Part shown: positions 5,409-13,534 of the stretch, one piece after another | Position numbering within the stretch: the first letter of the stretch is position 1 | Layout of the letters: each line of letters starts with the position of its first letter | Assembly: GCA_003647375.1 (NCBI GenBank) | Contig: QMMS01000095.1 | Location: 1 to 13,957 of the forward strand | Length of the DNA: 13,957 nt | Origin: Deltaproteobacteria bacterium | GTDB taxonomy: Bacteria; Desulfobacterota; Desulfobacteria; Desulfobacterales; B30-G6 | Direction: 5' to 3' | Made by a program: the position numbers and the translations under genes | Notes under the pieces: model-generated | Seen by the model: the letters and a program-made list of their open reading frames with translations, nothing else | The model's database searches: none | Told to the model about the DNA's origin: nothing

Positions 5409-8372
5409 ATGCCGACGATACAAAAACTGATACTCGCTTGTCTTCTCACAATACCTGCAAATGGTCTGTGCGCAGATTTGCGCTATGCGCTGGATGTCCA
5501 TATCGATCCTGTCCGGCAGGTCATTTCCGGCACCGCACGCATATCATCGCAGCGTGACAGAGAAGTAACCCTTGGCATAGCGAACCTTCGCAATCTCACC
5601 GTTCACTCCGGCAGGATCATAACGCAATCGGAAAAAACCATGGTTATGAAAGTGGCCAAAGGTATTGAAACACGCATCTCGTTCCAGGTCTTCTCGACGG
5701 ACATGACAGGATCCTTCATGGATGCGGAACATGTTTTCTTGACCGGTCACTGGTACCCCTTGCCATCGTCTTTGGCCGAGTATCAACTGACCCTGAGTAT
5801 CCCACACGAATTCGTTGCCGTGTCGGAAGCCGACACCATCCATCGAGAACAATCGGGCAGCATTGCCACCTATACGTTTCGTTTTCAGCACCCCGTAGAT
5901 GCGGTTCATATAGCGGCTTCGAGCCGATTCACGGTTCGGAGAGACTATTACCAGGGCATCGAAATTGAAGCCTGCTTTTTTAAAGAGGATGCCGGCCTGG
6001 CTGAAACCTACATCCGCCATGCCATCGCATACCTGCAGCAGTACCAGGAACTGCTGACATTCTATCCCTACCGTCGCTTTGCCATCGTAGAAAATATTCT
6101 CCCCACGGGAATCTCCCTGCCTACTTTCACACTCCTTGGAAAAGATGTCGTCCGCCTGCCCTTCATCGTCAAAACCTCACTGGGACATGAGATACTTCAC
6201 CAATGGTTTGGCAATGCTGTTTATATCGACAATACGCACGGCAACTGGGCAGAGGGACTCACCACCTATCTGGCAGACCATGGCACTGCCGTGGAGGATG
6301 GTCGGGACACTGCCTATCGAAAACAGATCATGGTAGATTATGAAGCCTATATCCGGCCGGAGACCGTCATGCCCCTGGGTGCTTTCAAATACCGCAGAAA
6401 CCGATCTGACAGCGTGATCGGCTACGGCAAGGCGGCCATGTTTTTCCATGAGCTCCAAAATCGTTTCGGCAGAGATCAATTTCAAAAAGCCCTCCGGAAT
6501 TTTGTCCATCAACATCTTTTTCGCAGGGCTTCGTGGCAGGATATACAGGCATCATTTGAAGAGGCGGCAGGCATACCCCTAAAAGAAACCTTTGCTGCCT
6601 GGCTGACCCGAACCGACATTCCCGTGCTCGATATCGAGAACGCCCGCCTTTCCGTGAACAAAGGAAAACTGCATCTGACATTCGATCTGAGCCGTGAACC
6701 AGACCCCCTCCCATTGACGATACCAATATCCATTTACACCGACAATATCCCATCAGTGGAATTAATCCATGTGGCAGCTTCTGAAAAATCCATTGACCTT
6801 CCCTTGGCAGCACTCCCGTCCAGAGTGGTTCTGGATGAACAGTATCATGTCATGCGACACCTTACCGAAGCTGAAACGCCACCGGTACTGGCTGCCATAT
6901 TGGGAAGCTCCCATATAATTGCAGTTATTTCACCTGAAGAAAGGGATAACTTCCAGCCGCTCATTGATGCACTCGGCATCCCGGATATCACCTACATGAC
7001 GCCTGACAACGTAAATATTACCGACCTCCATGAAGACAATCTGCTGATCGCCGGCACCAACAGTAATCTCTCGAAAATGCTGTTCGGGGAGATGGATATG
7101 CCGGTAGGAGGAGTCCACCTGAGAATATTCAAAAATCCGTTCCATACAGCGCAACGGATTCTGTTGGCTGATGTTGCAAACAAGGCTGAAGCAAAAGCCA
7201 TACAACAAAAGCTGCGCCATTACGGTTCATATTCGGACCTGGCATTCAACCAGGGCCGCAACATCCGCAAAGAGATTGCCGATACTGAAAACGGCATCCT
7301 CATATTCGAACGAACACCCTCCATGGCCGTCATGCCGGATCAAATGCCTACCCTTGACAGGATCATTCCGGATTTGCTGGAAAAGCGTGTCATCTTTGTC
7401 GGAGAGCAACACAATCGGTTCGAGCACCACATCAACCAGCTTCACATTATCCAGCAGTTTCACAAAGCTGGATCTGATTTCGGTGTCGGCATGGAAATGT
7501 TCAAAAAACCCTTTCAGGGCGTAATCGATTCCTATCTCTCTGATAAAATCGATGAACAGGTATTCCTCAAACAGACCCGCTATTTTGAAGAATGGGGGTA
7601 CGATTACCACCTTTACAAACCCATCGTCGATTTCATCAAAAAGAATCACATCCCCCTCATCGCCCTCAATTTACCTGCGAAAATCACCCGGCAGGTGTCT
7701 CGATCCGGGATCGACATGCTTGACCCTGCAGACAAAGACCTCATCCCTGATAGTCTTGATTTCTCCGACAACCGCTATGCCCATGACCTGAGAGAGGTTT
7801 TTGCCTTGCACAACGGCCAGGAAGCGCTCAAAGATTTCAATTATTTCTATCAGGCACAGGTATTGTGGGATGAGACAATGGCCGAGACAGCTTATCAGTT
7901 CCTCCAGAAAGCCCCCGACCGAAAACTGATTGTTCTGGCAGGCAATGGCCACCTGCGGTATCGATATGGAATTCCGGAACGCCTCCACCGACGCGAAATG
8001 GTATCTTCCGCCGTCATACTGCAGGACGAAACCATAGAAAGCGGGATCGCAGATTATGTGCTGCAAACCACCAGGATTGAAGGGATCCGATCACCGAAAC
8101 TGGGCGTTTCCGTAGAGGAGAATGATACCGGGCTCCTGGTTAAAAGTGTTGTGGATAAAAGCCCCGCTCAAAAGTCCGGCCTGGAAAAAGGTGATATTAT
8201 CACACGCTTCAACCACTTTGCCATACAGTCTCTGGCTGATTTGAAACGGGGACTTTTCAGCACGGATCCAGGGAACACCTATCCCCTGCAGATCAAGCGC
8301 AACAGCATTATTCTCGAAAAGGAAATCCAGTTATTCGAGTTCTCACACATGCCCAGACACGGTGCCAAATAA
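5409..8372 (+). CDS. Exported fusion: M1-type metallopeptidase + ChaN-like domain + PDZ
   Basis: This 987-residue protein begins with a likely signal peptide (LILACLLTIPANGLCA, cleavage after about 22), so it should act outside the cytoplasm. Residues about 23-400 form an M1-type gluzincin: zinc motif HEILH (260-264) followed by QWFGN, and the third ligand E282 in NWAEGL, 17 residues after H264 where classical M1 enzymes have 18. ISLPTF (about 235-240) sits where M1 enzymes have GxMEN. Residues about 400-640 are a beta-rich and alpha/beta linker I do not recognise. About 655-885 matches the ChaN-like family (FVGEQHNRFEHH, GVGMEMFKKPFQ, LAGNGHLRYRYGIPERL), whose studied members bind haem. A PDZ domain (about 893-976, GLLVKSVVDKSPAQKSG) ends it. 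No clear Shine-Dalgarno precedes the ATG; the signal peptide supports this start. Confidence 0.9.
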   Translation: MPTIQKLILACLLTIPANGLCADLRYALDVHIDPVRQVISGTARISSQRDREVTLGIANLRNLTVHSGRIITQSEKTMVMKVAKGIETRISFQVFSTDMTGSFMDAEHVFLTGHWYPLPSSLAEYQLTLSIPHEFVAVSEADTIHREQSGSIATYTFRFQHPVDAVHIAASSRFTVRRDYYQGIEIEACFFKEDAGLAETYIRHAIAYLQQYQELLTFYPYRRFAIVENILPTGISLPTFTLLGKDVVRLPFIVKTSLGHEILHQWFGNAVYIDNTHGNWAEGLTTYLADHGTAVEDGRDTAYRKQIMVDYEAYIRPETVMPLGAFKYRRNRSDSVIGYGKAAMFFHELQNRFGRDQFQKALRNFVHQHLFRRASWQDIQASFEEAAGIPLKETFAAWLTRTDIPVLDIENARLSVNKGKLHLTFDLSREPDPLPLTIPISIYTDNIPSVELIHVAASEKSIDLPLAALPSRVVLDEQYHVMRHLTEAETPPVLAAILGSSHIIAVISPEERDNFQPLIDALGIPDITYMTPDNVNITDLHEDNLLIAGTNSNLSKMLFGEMDMPVGGVHLRIFKNPFHTAQRILLADVANKAEAKAIQQKLRHYGSYSDLAFNQGRNIRKEIADTENGILIFERTPSMAVMPDQMPTLDRIIPDLLEKRVIFVGEQHNRFEHHINQLHIIQQFHKAGSDFGVGMEMFKKPFQGVIDSYLSDKIDEQVFLKQTRYFEEWGYDYHLYKPIVDFIKKNHIPLIALNLPAKITRQVSRSGIDMLDPADKDLIPDSLDFSDNRYAHDLREVFALHNGQEALKDFNYFYQAQVLWDETMAETAYQFLQKAPDRKLIVLAGNGHLRYRYGIPERLHRREMVSSAVILQDETIESGIADYVLQTTRIEGIRSPKLGVSVEENDTGLLVKSVVDKSPAQKSGLEKGDIITRFNHFAIQSLADLKRGLFSTDPGNTYPLQIKRNSIILEKEIQLFEFSHMPRHGAK

Positions 8373-8393
8373 TCCTATAGTTGCATAAACAAC

Positions 8394-10481
8394 ATGGCAA
8401 AGAATGGCGGCTATTTTGCCATGTTGTCCGTCCAGATCGCCGGATTACTCATCTTCGCACCGATGGCGACATGTTCCCCTGAAAACCCGGATAAAAATAC
8501 GCAAGGGCTCTTGCACGAGAATCGATCGGCGTTCATAGTCTTACCGGGAGCAGAAGGATTAAAAATGAATCTTGTTGAGCAATATTCAGAGATGAAACTG
8601 AAAAGGGGTCCCTTTTATACCCCCCGCACAAAACATCTGGGTCCTGATGGCTGGGCAATATATACCAATCGCCTGTTCCTGGAATCCAGTCCCTATCTTC
8701 TACAGCACGCACACAATCCAGTCGACTGGTATCCATGGGGCGACGAGGCGTTTCAGACTGCAGCATCCCTCAATCGCCCGGTTCTGCTGTCCGTGGGTTA
8801 CTCGACCTGCCATTGGTGCCATGTCATGGAAGAAGAATCATTTGAGGACGAAGAGATCGCCCGCTACATCAATGAAAACTACATCGCTATCAAGGTAGAC
8901 CGGGAAGAAAGACCCGATGTGGATGCCATATACATGGCGGCTGTTCAGGCACTCACAGGCAGGGGTGGCTGGCCCATGACGGTTTGGTTGACCCCGGACA
9001 GGAAGCCCTTTTACGGCGGAACGTATTATCCTGCCCGGGATGGTGACCGCGGAGGGAGTATTGGCTTTCTGACGCTGTTGAAAAAAATAAGGGAAAGTTA
9101 CCAGGACCGTAAGGACCTGGTAAACCAGACCAGTCAGCAACTGACGGATGTGGTCAAACAGATGCTGGCACCGGATGCCGGTGCGCAGATCCCGGGTGAA
9201 GCTATCATGCAACAGTCGTTTCAATCCTACCATGACCGCTTTGATCGGGTTAACGGGGGCCTCAGCGGTGCGCCGAAATTTCCAAGTTCTCTCCCTGTCC
9301 GTTTTCTCTTTCGTTACTTCTGGCGCTTTAAGAATTCCGATGCACTGAATATGGCCACACAGACATTGGACAAGATGGCCGCAGGCGGACTCTATGACCA
9401 CGTGGGAGGCGGGTTTCATCGTTATGCAACCGATGAAAAATGGCTGGTACCCCACTTTGAAAAGATGCTCTACGACAATGCCTTGCTGGTCATGGATTAT
9501 CTGGAAGGGTATCAGGTGACGGGAAACCCGGAATACAGGCGTATCGTCGAGGAAGTTCTCCATTATGTGCGGCGGGATATGACATCGCCAGGCGGCGCTT
9601 TTTTTTCAGCAACGGATGCGGACAGTCTGACACCCGAAGGACACCGGGAAGAAGGATATTTTTTTACCTGGACGCCTCAAGAAATCGAGAAACGGTTAGG
9701 TCCGGATCTTGCCGGCCTGATTAGAGAAACCCATGCTGTCGGTTCGTTTCCCAACTTCGAGGGTCGATATATCCTCAACACCCCTGAATCCATACAGGAT
9801 TTGGTCAAGCGCTTGGGTCTGGAAAAAAATCACCTGCGTTCTCAAATTGAAAAGGCACTCAAGATGTTGCGAAGCGAACGCGAACATCGCGCACCCCCTC
9901 TGAGAGACGAAAAGATCCTCACCGCCTGGAATGGCTTGATGATAACGGCATTTGCAAGAGCCGGCTTCGTTCTAAACGAGCCGGTCTATCTGGCAAGTGC
10001 GGTCCGGTCCGCAACGTTCATTCTGGATCATCTCTATACCGATGGGAGGCTGCGACGGAGTTACATGGATGGCCTCGCAAGACATAACGGCTATCTGGAT
10101 GACTATGCCTTCCTGATTGCAGGTATGCTCGACCTGTATGAAGCGACCCATGAGATTCACTGGCTGGGGCAAGCCATTGAAATAGAAAAAATACTTGCCC
10201 GGTATTTTGAAGATAGAGAAAACGGTGGATTTTTCATGACAAGCATCGACCACGAAGGCCTGATCGCCAGAGAGAAACCGAAGCATGACGGTGCCCTGCC
10301 TTCCGGCAATGCCATCGCCACAATGAACCTGCTTCGACTGGGAGCATTCACATCAAATGTCGATTATCATGCCCGGGCTGAAAAAGCATTGAAAGCCTTC
10401 TCCGGCAGCCTCTCCGCCAACCCCACCGCCATGGCGGAACTCCAGCTGGCGCTTGATAATTTTCTGGTGCCACCAACGTAA
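8394..10481 (+). CDS. DUF255 (YyaL/SSP411-type) thioredoxin-fold protein, possibly exported
   Basis: The 695-residue product belongs to the DUF255 family: a thioredoxin-fold domain (about 88-250) with [14 protein letters not shown] (C139 and C142) and [17 protein letters not shown], followed by a large alpha-helical barrel typical of glycosidase-like six-hairpin folds ([44 protein letters not shown]). The family's reaction is not established. The first 27 residues (hydrophobic 10-22, then APMATC) resemble a signal peptide with a weak lipobox. No Shine-Dalgarno precedes the ATG at 8394, whereas AGAAGGA precedes an in-frame ATG at 8565 that would give a 638-residue cytoplasmic protein. I prefer the long form because the upstream gene is exported, but the start is open. 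It lies 21 bases after the M1/ChaN gene. Confidence 0.88.
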   Translation: MAKNGGYFAMLSVQIAGLLIFAPMATCSPENPDKNTQGLLHENRSAFIVLPGAEGLKMNLVEQYSEMKLKRGPFYTPRTKHLGPDGWAIYTNRLFLESSPYLLQHAHNPVDWYPWGDEAFQTAASLNRPVLLSVGYSTCHWCHVMEEESFEDEEIARYINENYIAIKVDREERPDVDAIYMAAVQALTGRGGWPMTVWLTPDRKPFYGGTYYPARDGDRGGSIGFLTLLKKIRESYQDRKDLVNQTSQQLTDVVKQMLAPDAGAQIPGEAIMQQSFQSYHDRFDRVNGGLSGAPKFPSSLPVRFLFRYFWRFKNSDALNMATQTLDKMAAGGLYDHVGGGFHRYATDEKWLVPHFEKMLYDNALLVMDYLEGYQVTGNPEYRRIVEEVLHYVRRDMTSPGGAFFSATDADSLTPEGHREEGYFFTWTPQEIEKRLGPDLAGLIRETHAVGSFPNFEGRYILNTPESIQDLVKRLGLEKNHLRSQIEKALKMLRSEREHRAPPLRDEKILTAWNGLMITAFARAGFVLNEPVYLASAVRSATFILDHLYTDGRLRRSYMDGLARHNGYLDDYAFLIAGMLDLYEATHEIHWLGQAIEIEKILARYFEDRENGGFFMTSIDHEGLIAREKPKHDGALPSGNAIATMNLLRLGAFTSNVDYHARAEKALKAFSGSLSANPTAMAELQLALDNFLVPPT

Positions 10482-10485
10482 ATTG

Positions 10486-10803
10486 TCATACCACCAGCGC
10501 AGCCATGTCGCGCCCGAATACACCGATTCGATCACCTGGCGAAACCGGAACATTCAGATCCCAGGACAAAGGATCGGCCCCAACCTGCTGATATCCAAGC
10601 CATCGCACCATATTGCTACGGGCAGCGAGTATTCTGGCGTTCAGAAAGAGACTGTAGATATCTTCCGTTGATATACCTGCACGCTCCAATACAGATGCCA
10701 TGGTTTCACCGGGTTCTGGAGAAAACCGCAGAACATTGCCTTCCCTATATATATTGTCACGCAAGGTCTTACGCAGTTTGCCATACAGATGAATTTCGAT
10801 CAT
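10486..10803 (-). CDS. MoaD/ThiS-like beta-grasp protein without terminal Gly-Gly
   Basis: This 105-residue protein has the sequence style of small ubiquitin-like sulfur carriers: MIEIHLYGKLRKTL at the N-terminus, PGETMASVLERAGI (31-44), and a late PVSPGDRIGVFGR strand (86-98). True MoaD and ThiS end in Gly-Gly, which is adenylated and thiocarboxylated; this one ends in RDMAALVV, so it is unlikely to be a sulfur carrier as encoded. GGAGG (10808-10812) lies 4 bases before the ATG. It is the last gene of the ccs operon on this strand and its stop is 4 bases from the stop of the convergent DUF255 gene, with no terminator between. Function unknown. Confidence 0.8.
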   Translation of the reverse strand: MIEIHLYGKLRKTLRDNIYREGNVLRFSPEPGETMASVLERAGISTEDIYSLFLNARILAARSNMVRWLGYQQVGADPLSWDLNVPVSPGDRIGVFGRDMAALVV

Positions 10804-10817
10804 TTCCCCTCCAAAAA

Positions 10818-10838
10818 TAAAATCGTGTTACGATTTTA
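10818..10838. repeat. Palindrome copy 2 (TAAAATCGT-GTT-ACGATTTTA)
   Basis: Perfect 9-base arms surround a 3-base centre. On the minus strand it ends 5 bases before the GGAGG of the MoaD-like gene, so in RNA it would place a hairpin next to the ribosome site. It shares its core with copies 1 and 3 and lies between the foldback element (10844-10969) and the gene start. Confidence 0.7.
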
Positions 10839-10843
10839 CATAG

Positions 10844-10969
10844 ACCTAAGATGAGCGATTGTCGAGGTTGCCGTAGCTACAAGGAAGATGCTGTTCCGCT
10901 ATAGTGAACTATGCGGTATGGCATCTGACGCAGTAGATGCGGTGAGATCGGCAATCGCTCAACTTAGGT
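10844..10969. repeat. 126-bp foldback (MITE-like) element
   Basis: The outer 18-base ends (ACCTAAGATGAGCGATTG at 10844-10861 and its partner at 10952-10969) are inverted repeats with one mismatch. Inside, AGATGC/GCATCT (10886-10891, 10921-10926) and CCGCTATAG/CTATGCGG around a TGAA loop (10897-10917) continue the same stem, and the stretches between are also loosely complementary. The whole element can fold into one long imperfect hairpin. It begins exactly at the ccsB stop codon and carries no gene. No target-site duplication is evident. It resembles non-autonomous transposable or REP-like elements. Confidence 0.65.
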
Positions 10970-11808
10970 TAGAATGAGCCATAGCTATGCAGCCCCGGCA
11001 GATAGTTCACACCAAAATAGGTAAACAGCGTGGCCACGAACCCGATAACCGAAAGGTAGGCGATCTTTTTACCATACCACCCCCGTATCAGCCGGGCATG
11101 CAGAAGGGTTGCATAAATAAACCAGGTAATGAGAGACCAGGTTTCCTTTGGATCCCAGGACCAATAGCTCCCCCAGGCCGAGTTGGCCCATACAGCCCCC
11201 GTGATAATACCGACAGAAAGAAACAGAAATCCGAACAGAACCATACGGTGTGTCAGGTCATCCAATACATTCAATTCAGGGAGGTATGCCAATAGTCCCT
11301 CGCCGCCCGGGTGCTCCCGTTGCTTTAGCAGGTACATGATACTGATGCCAAACGCGATAGCAAATGCGGCATATCCCAAAAAGCAGGTAAACACGTGCGC
11401 AATGAGCCAGTTGCTCTTCAAGGCTGGAACCAATGGCTGGATGCGATCACTGATATTGGGTGACATCGAAGCATAGGCCATTGCCAGAAAAGCAATGGGT
11501 GCCGAAAAAGTCCCTATCATCGGGTTCCGATAACGGTATTCCACGAACAGATAGATAACCCCGATGGTCAAAGCGAAAAAAACCAGGGATTCATACATGT
11601 TGGACAAGGGAGCATGGCCGATGCCAAGATCATACGATTCCGCCCAACGCATGAAAAAACCCGCCAGATTCCCGATAACCGTCAATATGGAAGCCCATTT
11701 GGCAAGTTGGCTGGAAAACGGTTTTTGAAATATCCACGAAACCAAGTACAGCGTCGCTGCAATTCCATAACCAAACGTTACGACAGACAATAATTCAGAA
11801 CTGTTCAT
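10969..11808 (-). CDS. ccsB: Cytochrome c biogenesis protein CcsB (ResC/CcsA type)
   Basis: This 279-residue inner-membrane protein is the haem-handling subunit of System II cytochrome c maturation, acting with ResB to deliver haem to apocytochromes outside the membrane. The tryptophan-rich WWD signature WGSYWSWDPKETW is at about 212-224, and conserved histidines that serve haem binding in the family are visible (H65 in GHAPLSNMYES, H138 in IAHVFTCF, H237 in LLHARL, H274). It has about eight membrane segments. An upstream in-frame ATG at 11856 exists, but GAGG (11815-11818) lies 6 bases before the ATG at 11808, and the extra residues would be encoded by the palindrome, so I chose 11808. The gap from resB is 64 bp. 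The family is called ccsA or resC elsewhere. Confidence 0.94.
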   Translation of the reverse strand: MNSSELLSVVTFGYGIAATLYLVSWIFQKPFSSQLAKWASILTVIGNLAGFFMRWAESYDLGIGHAPLSNMYESLVFFALTIGVIYLFVEYRYRNPMIGTFSAPIAFLAMAYASMSPNISDRIQPLVPALKSNWLIAHVFTCFLGYAAFAIAFGISIMYLLKQREHPGGEGLLAYLPELNVLDDLTHRMVLFGFLFLSVGIITGAVWANSAWGSYWSWDPKETWSLITWFIYATLLHARLIRGWYGKKIAYLSVIGFVATLFTYFGVNYLPGLHSYGSF

Positions 11809-11821
11809 ATCCATCCTCAGA

Positions 11822-11844
11822 ATAAAATCGTGTGACGATTTTAT
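11822..11844. repeat. Palindrome copy 3 (ATAAAATCGT-GTG-ACGATTTTAT)
   Basis: Perfect 10-base arms surround a 3-base centre in the 64-bp gap between resB and ccsB. On the minus strand it stops one base before the CTGAGG ribosome site of ccsB, mirroring the placement of copy 2. Confidence 0.72.
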
Positions 11845-11872
11845 CGAACGCGACATTGTCGCTTTATGCGGT

Positions 11873-13288
11873 TCAATTTTTAGGTTTACCCAGCCGTCGT
11901 GCGATCTTTTCTGCTCTTATTCCCATTCCCAATTTATTCTTGTTGGCTGTCCCCGCAACCATGATCCGACTTTTGCTTCCTTTTCGGCTGACGTCGACGC
12001 AAAGGCGCTGGTGAGACATAAAAAACGTAATGATGATTCCGACTATCATGACAATAAATCCCGTATAAACAACCCAGACACCGGGGTCTTTGACCACCTG
12101 TAGGCCGGTATAATATCGCTTTTTTCCGGGTTTCTTTTCAAGGGACTGTTTTTCGTTCTGATGGACGACCGAAATAACCACTTTTCCTCTTCTCATTTTG
12201 TCGAAATTGTGGAAATGAATCGGCAGGATAACCTCTACAGGTTCGCCGGCCACAGGGGTTAGGATCCCGATCAAGGCTTCTCCGATATTCTGCCCCATAA
12301 ACGAAGCCGATTCCTTGACCTCCATGACAACGAACTTTCCCATTCCTTCCGGAATTTCCAGGGGCTTTCCGACCTCGGCTTTTTGCTTGTAAACCATTCC
12401 CGAAGCATTCACAAAAAAGGCAAGCTGGATATCATCAGCAGAAAAAGATGGCGTTTCCGCCTGTTCAGCTGGTATTTCTCCGTAGCTCGACTGGAATATG
12501 CTAATCCCCTTATACCGCAGCGGGTCATTAACAATAATATCTTTCGTAAGGATGGTTTTCTCGTTTTCCAAAATCGTCAGGCTGGACCGGTATTCTTTGG
12601 GTGCACCGTTCTTATAAGTGGTCAAATTAAAATCGTTGCACTGGATGTCAAAGCCAAGATGCTGAACCCGGTCGGAATTCCTGAGTTGCACGTGGTCGAT
12701 ACGCTCACCTTCCGGGATATTCACATACCCTTCGAATCCAAACATCGAGCCGATCATGGCGCCGGCGATAAGAAATAAAATACTCGAATGTACGATATAG
12801 ACACCCAGTCGGGTCCAGCGCCATTTTTCCGCAAACAGAGAAAAGCCCTGGTCTGTTTTTTCAACTCTGGGGGGGCCAAACGCTTTGGTAACAATAGCGG
12901 TAAATTCGTTTTCCAGTTCTTTCGGCAGCCTGGGGTCCGTGAAACTCTCTTTTTGTTTCAGATTTTGAAACGCCGAGAGCTTGAATGATGTTTCTTTCGG
13001 AAATATCAGTTCCCATGTACGGATAAGTCTATCGATGGAGCAGGTAATGATGTTGACGGTAAGTAGCAGAAGCAGCAGCTGAAACCACCACGAGTGATAC
13101 ATATCAAAAATATGCAGGATGTCGAACAGGCGATAAAGAAAGGCGCCGTATTCATGGAAATAGGCCTCGGGGCTCGCATTTTGAGGCACGAGGGTACCAA
13201 TGATGGATGTCGCCGCCAAGGACAGCAGCAACACAACGGTTAGCCTAATCGACACAAAAAATTTCCAGATGGGGTTCTTAGCTGCCAT
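11873..13288 (-). CDS. resB: Cytochrome c biogenesis protein ResB (Ccs1)
   Basis: This 471-residue membrane protein is the ResB/Ccs1 partner of CcsB in System II cytochrome c maturation. Membrane segments lie at about 13-33, 66-83, 163-183 and 404-424, with a large outer domain between the last two. Family features include the N-terminal FVSIRLTVVLLLSLAATSII, GTLVPQN, YRLFDILHIFDMYHSWWF, the GVYIVHSSIL segment (H167) and NDPLRYKGISIFQSSYG (254-270). Length and layout match complete family members. The ribosome site is weak (CAGG about 6 bases before the ATG). It is the first gene of an operon continuing to ccsB and the MoaD-like gene. Confidence 0.94.
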   Translation of the reverse strand: MAAKNPIWKFFVSIRLTVVLLLSLAATSIIGTLVPQNASPEAYFHEYGAFLYRLFDILHIFDMYHSWWFQLLLLLLTVNIITCSIDRLIRTWELIFPKETSFKLSAFQNLKQKESFTDPRLPKELENEFTAIVTKAFGPPRVEKTDQGFSLFAEKWRWTRLGVYIVHSSILFLIAGAMIGSMFGFEGYVNIPEGERIDHVQLRNSDRVQHLGFDIQCNDFNLTTYKNGAPKEYRSSLTILENEKTILTKDIIVNDPLRYKGISIFQSSYGEIPAEQAETPSFSADDIQLAFFVNASGMVYKQKAEVGKPLEIPEGMGKFVVMEVKESASFMGQNIGEALIGILTPVAGEPVEVILPIHFHNFDKMRRGKVVISVVHQNEKQSLEKKPGKKRYYTGLQVVKDPGVWVVYTGFIVMIVGIIITFFMSHQRLCVDVSRKGSKSRIMVAGTANKNKLGMGIRAEKIARRLGKPKN

Positions 13289-13336
13289 GGATTGCCTGAA
13301 TCACCTTTTTAGTGGATTTTGAAAAATATTCCCGAT

Positions 13337-13365
13337 AAAATAGGTATCGCTTAAAACAATGTCAA
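13337..13365 (-). promoter_or_regulatory. Sigma-70-type promoter for the ccs operon
   Basis: On the minus strand TTGACA (13360-13365, perfect) and TATTTT (13337-13342) are 17 bases apart. Transcription would begin near 13330, giving a leader of about 42 bases before resB. Confidence 0.6.
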
Positions 13366-13420
13366 AATTAAATCGCCTTTCCATCTCATATGATGATATT
13401 GCAGCACCTATATCACATTT

Positions 13421-13434
13421 TTGACTTAAATCAA
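13421..13434. promoter_or_regulatory. CRP/FNR-type binding site TTGACTTAAATCAA
   Basis: The site matches the FNR pattern TTGAT-N4-ATCAA at 9 of 10 positions. It is centred about 97 bases upstream of the predicted resB start and about 39 bases upstream of a possible plus-strand start at 13466. Anaerobes use several regulators of this superfamily with related sites, so the actual protein is unknown. TATCACA and TGTGATA flank it (13411-13417, 13451-13457) as an additional inverted pair. Confidence 0.4.
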
Positions 13435-13450
13435 TGGCTGTATACCACTT

Positions 13451-13459
13451 TGTGATAAT
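13451..13459 (+). promoter_or_regulatory. Possible activator-dependent promoter toward the PCP_red gene
   Basis: TGTGATAAT is an extended -10 (TGn plus GATAAT) with no good -35 at the correct distance. The FNR-type site at 13421-13434 takes the -35 place, centred near -39, close to the usual -41.5 of activator-dependent promoters. The transcript would run through the nested inverted repeat before reaching the gene at 13829. Confidence 0.25.
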
Positions 13460-13534
13460 AAATATGGCTCATGGCTGTTAGTTTCTTGGTCAGTTATAGC
13501 ATTTGTCAAAATAACGATCCGGTTACACCGAAAA

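Noticed and set aside
8838..9563. A 241-codon minus-strand open frame inside the DUF255 gene
   Set aside because: It is a shadow of a conserved coding region and shows no domain.
10426..10437. Perfect palindrome CCGCCATGGCGG near the end of the DUF255 gene
   Set aside because: It is inside conserved-frame coding sequence, has no T-run after it and is explained by ordinary codons; not called a terminator.
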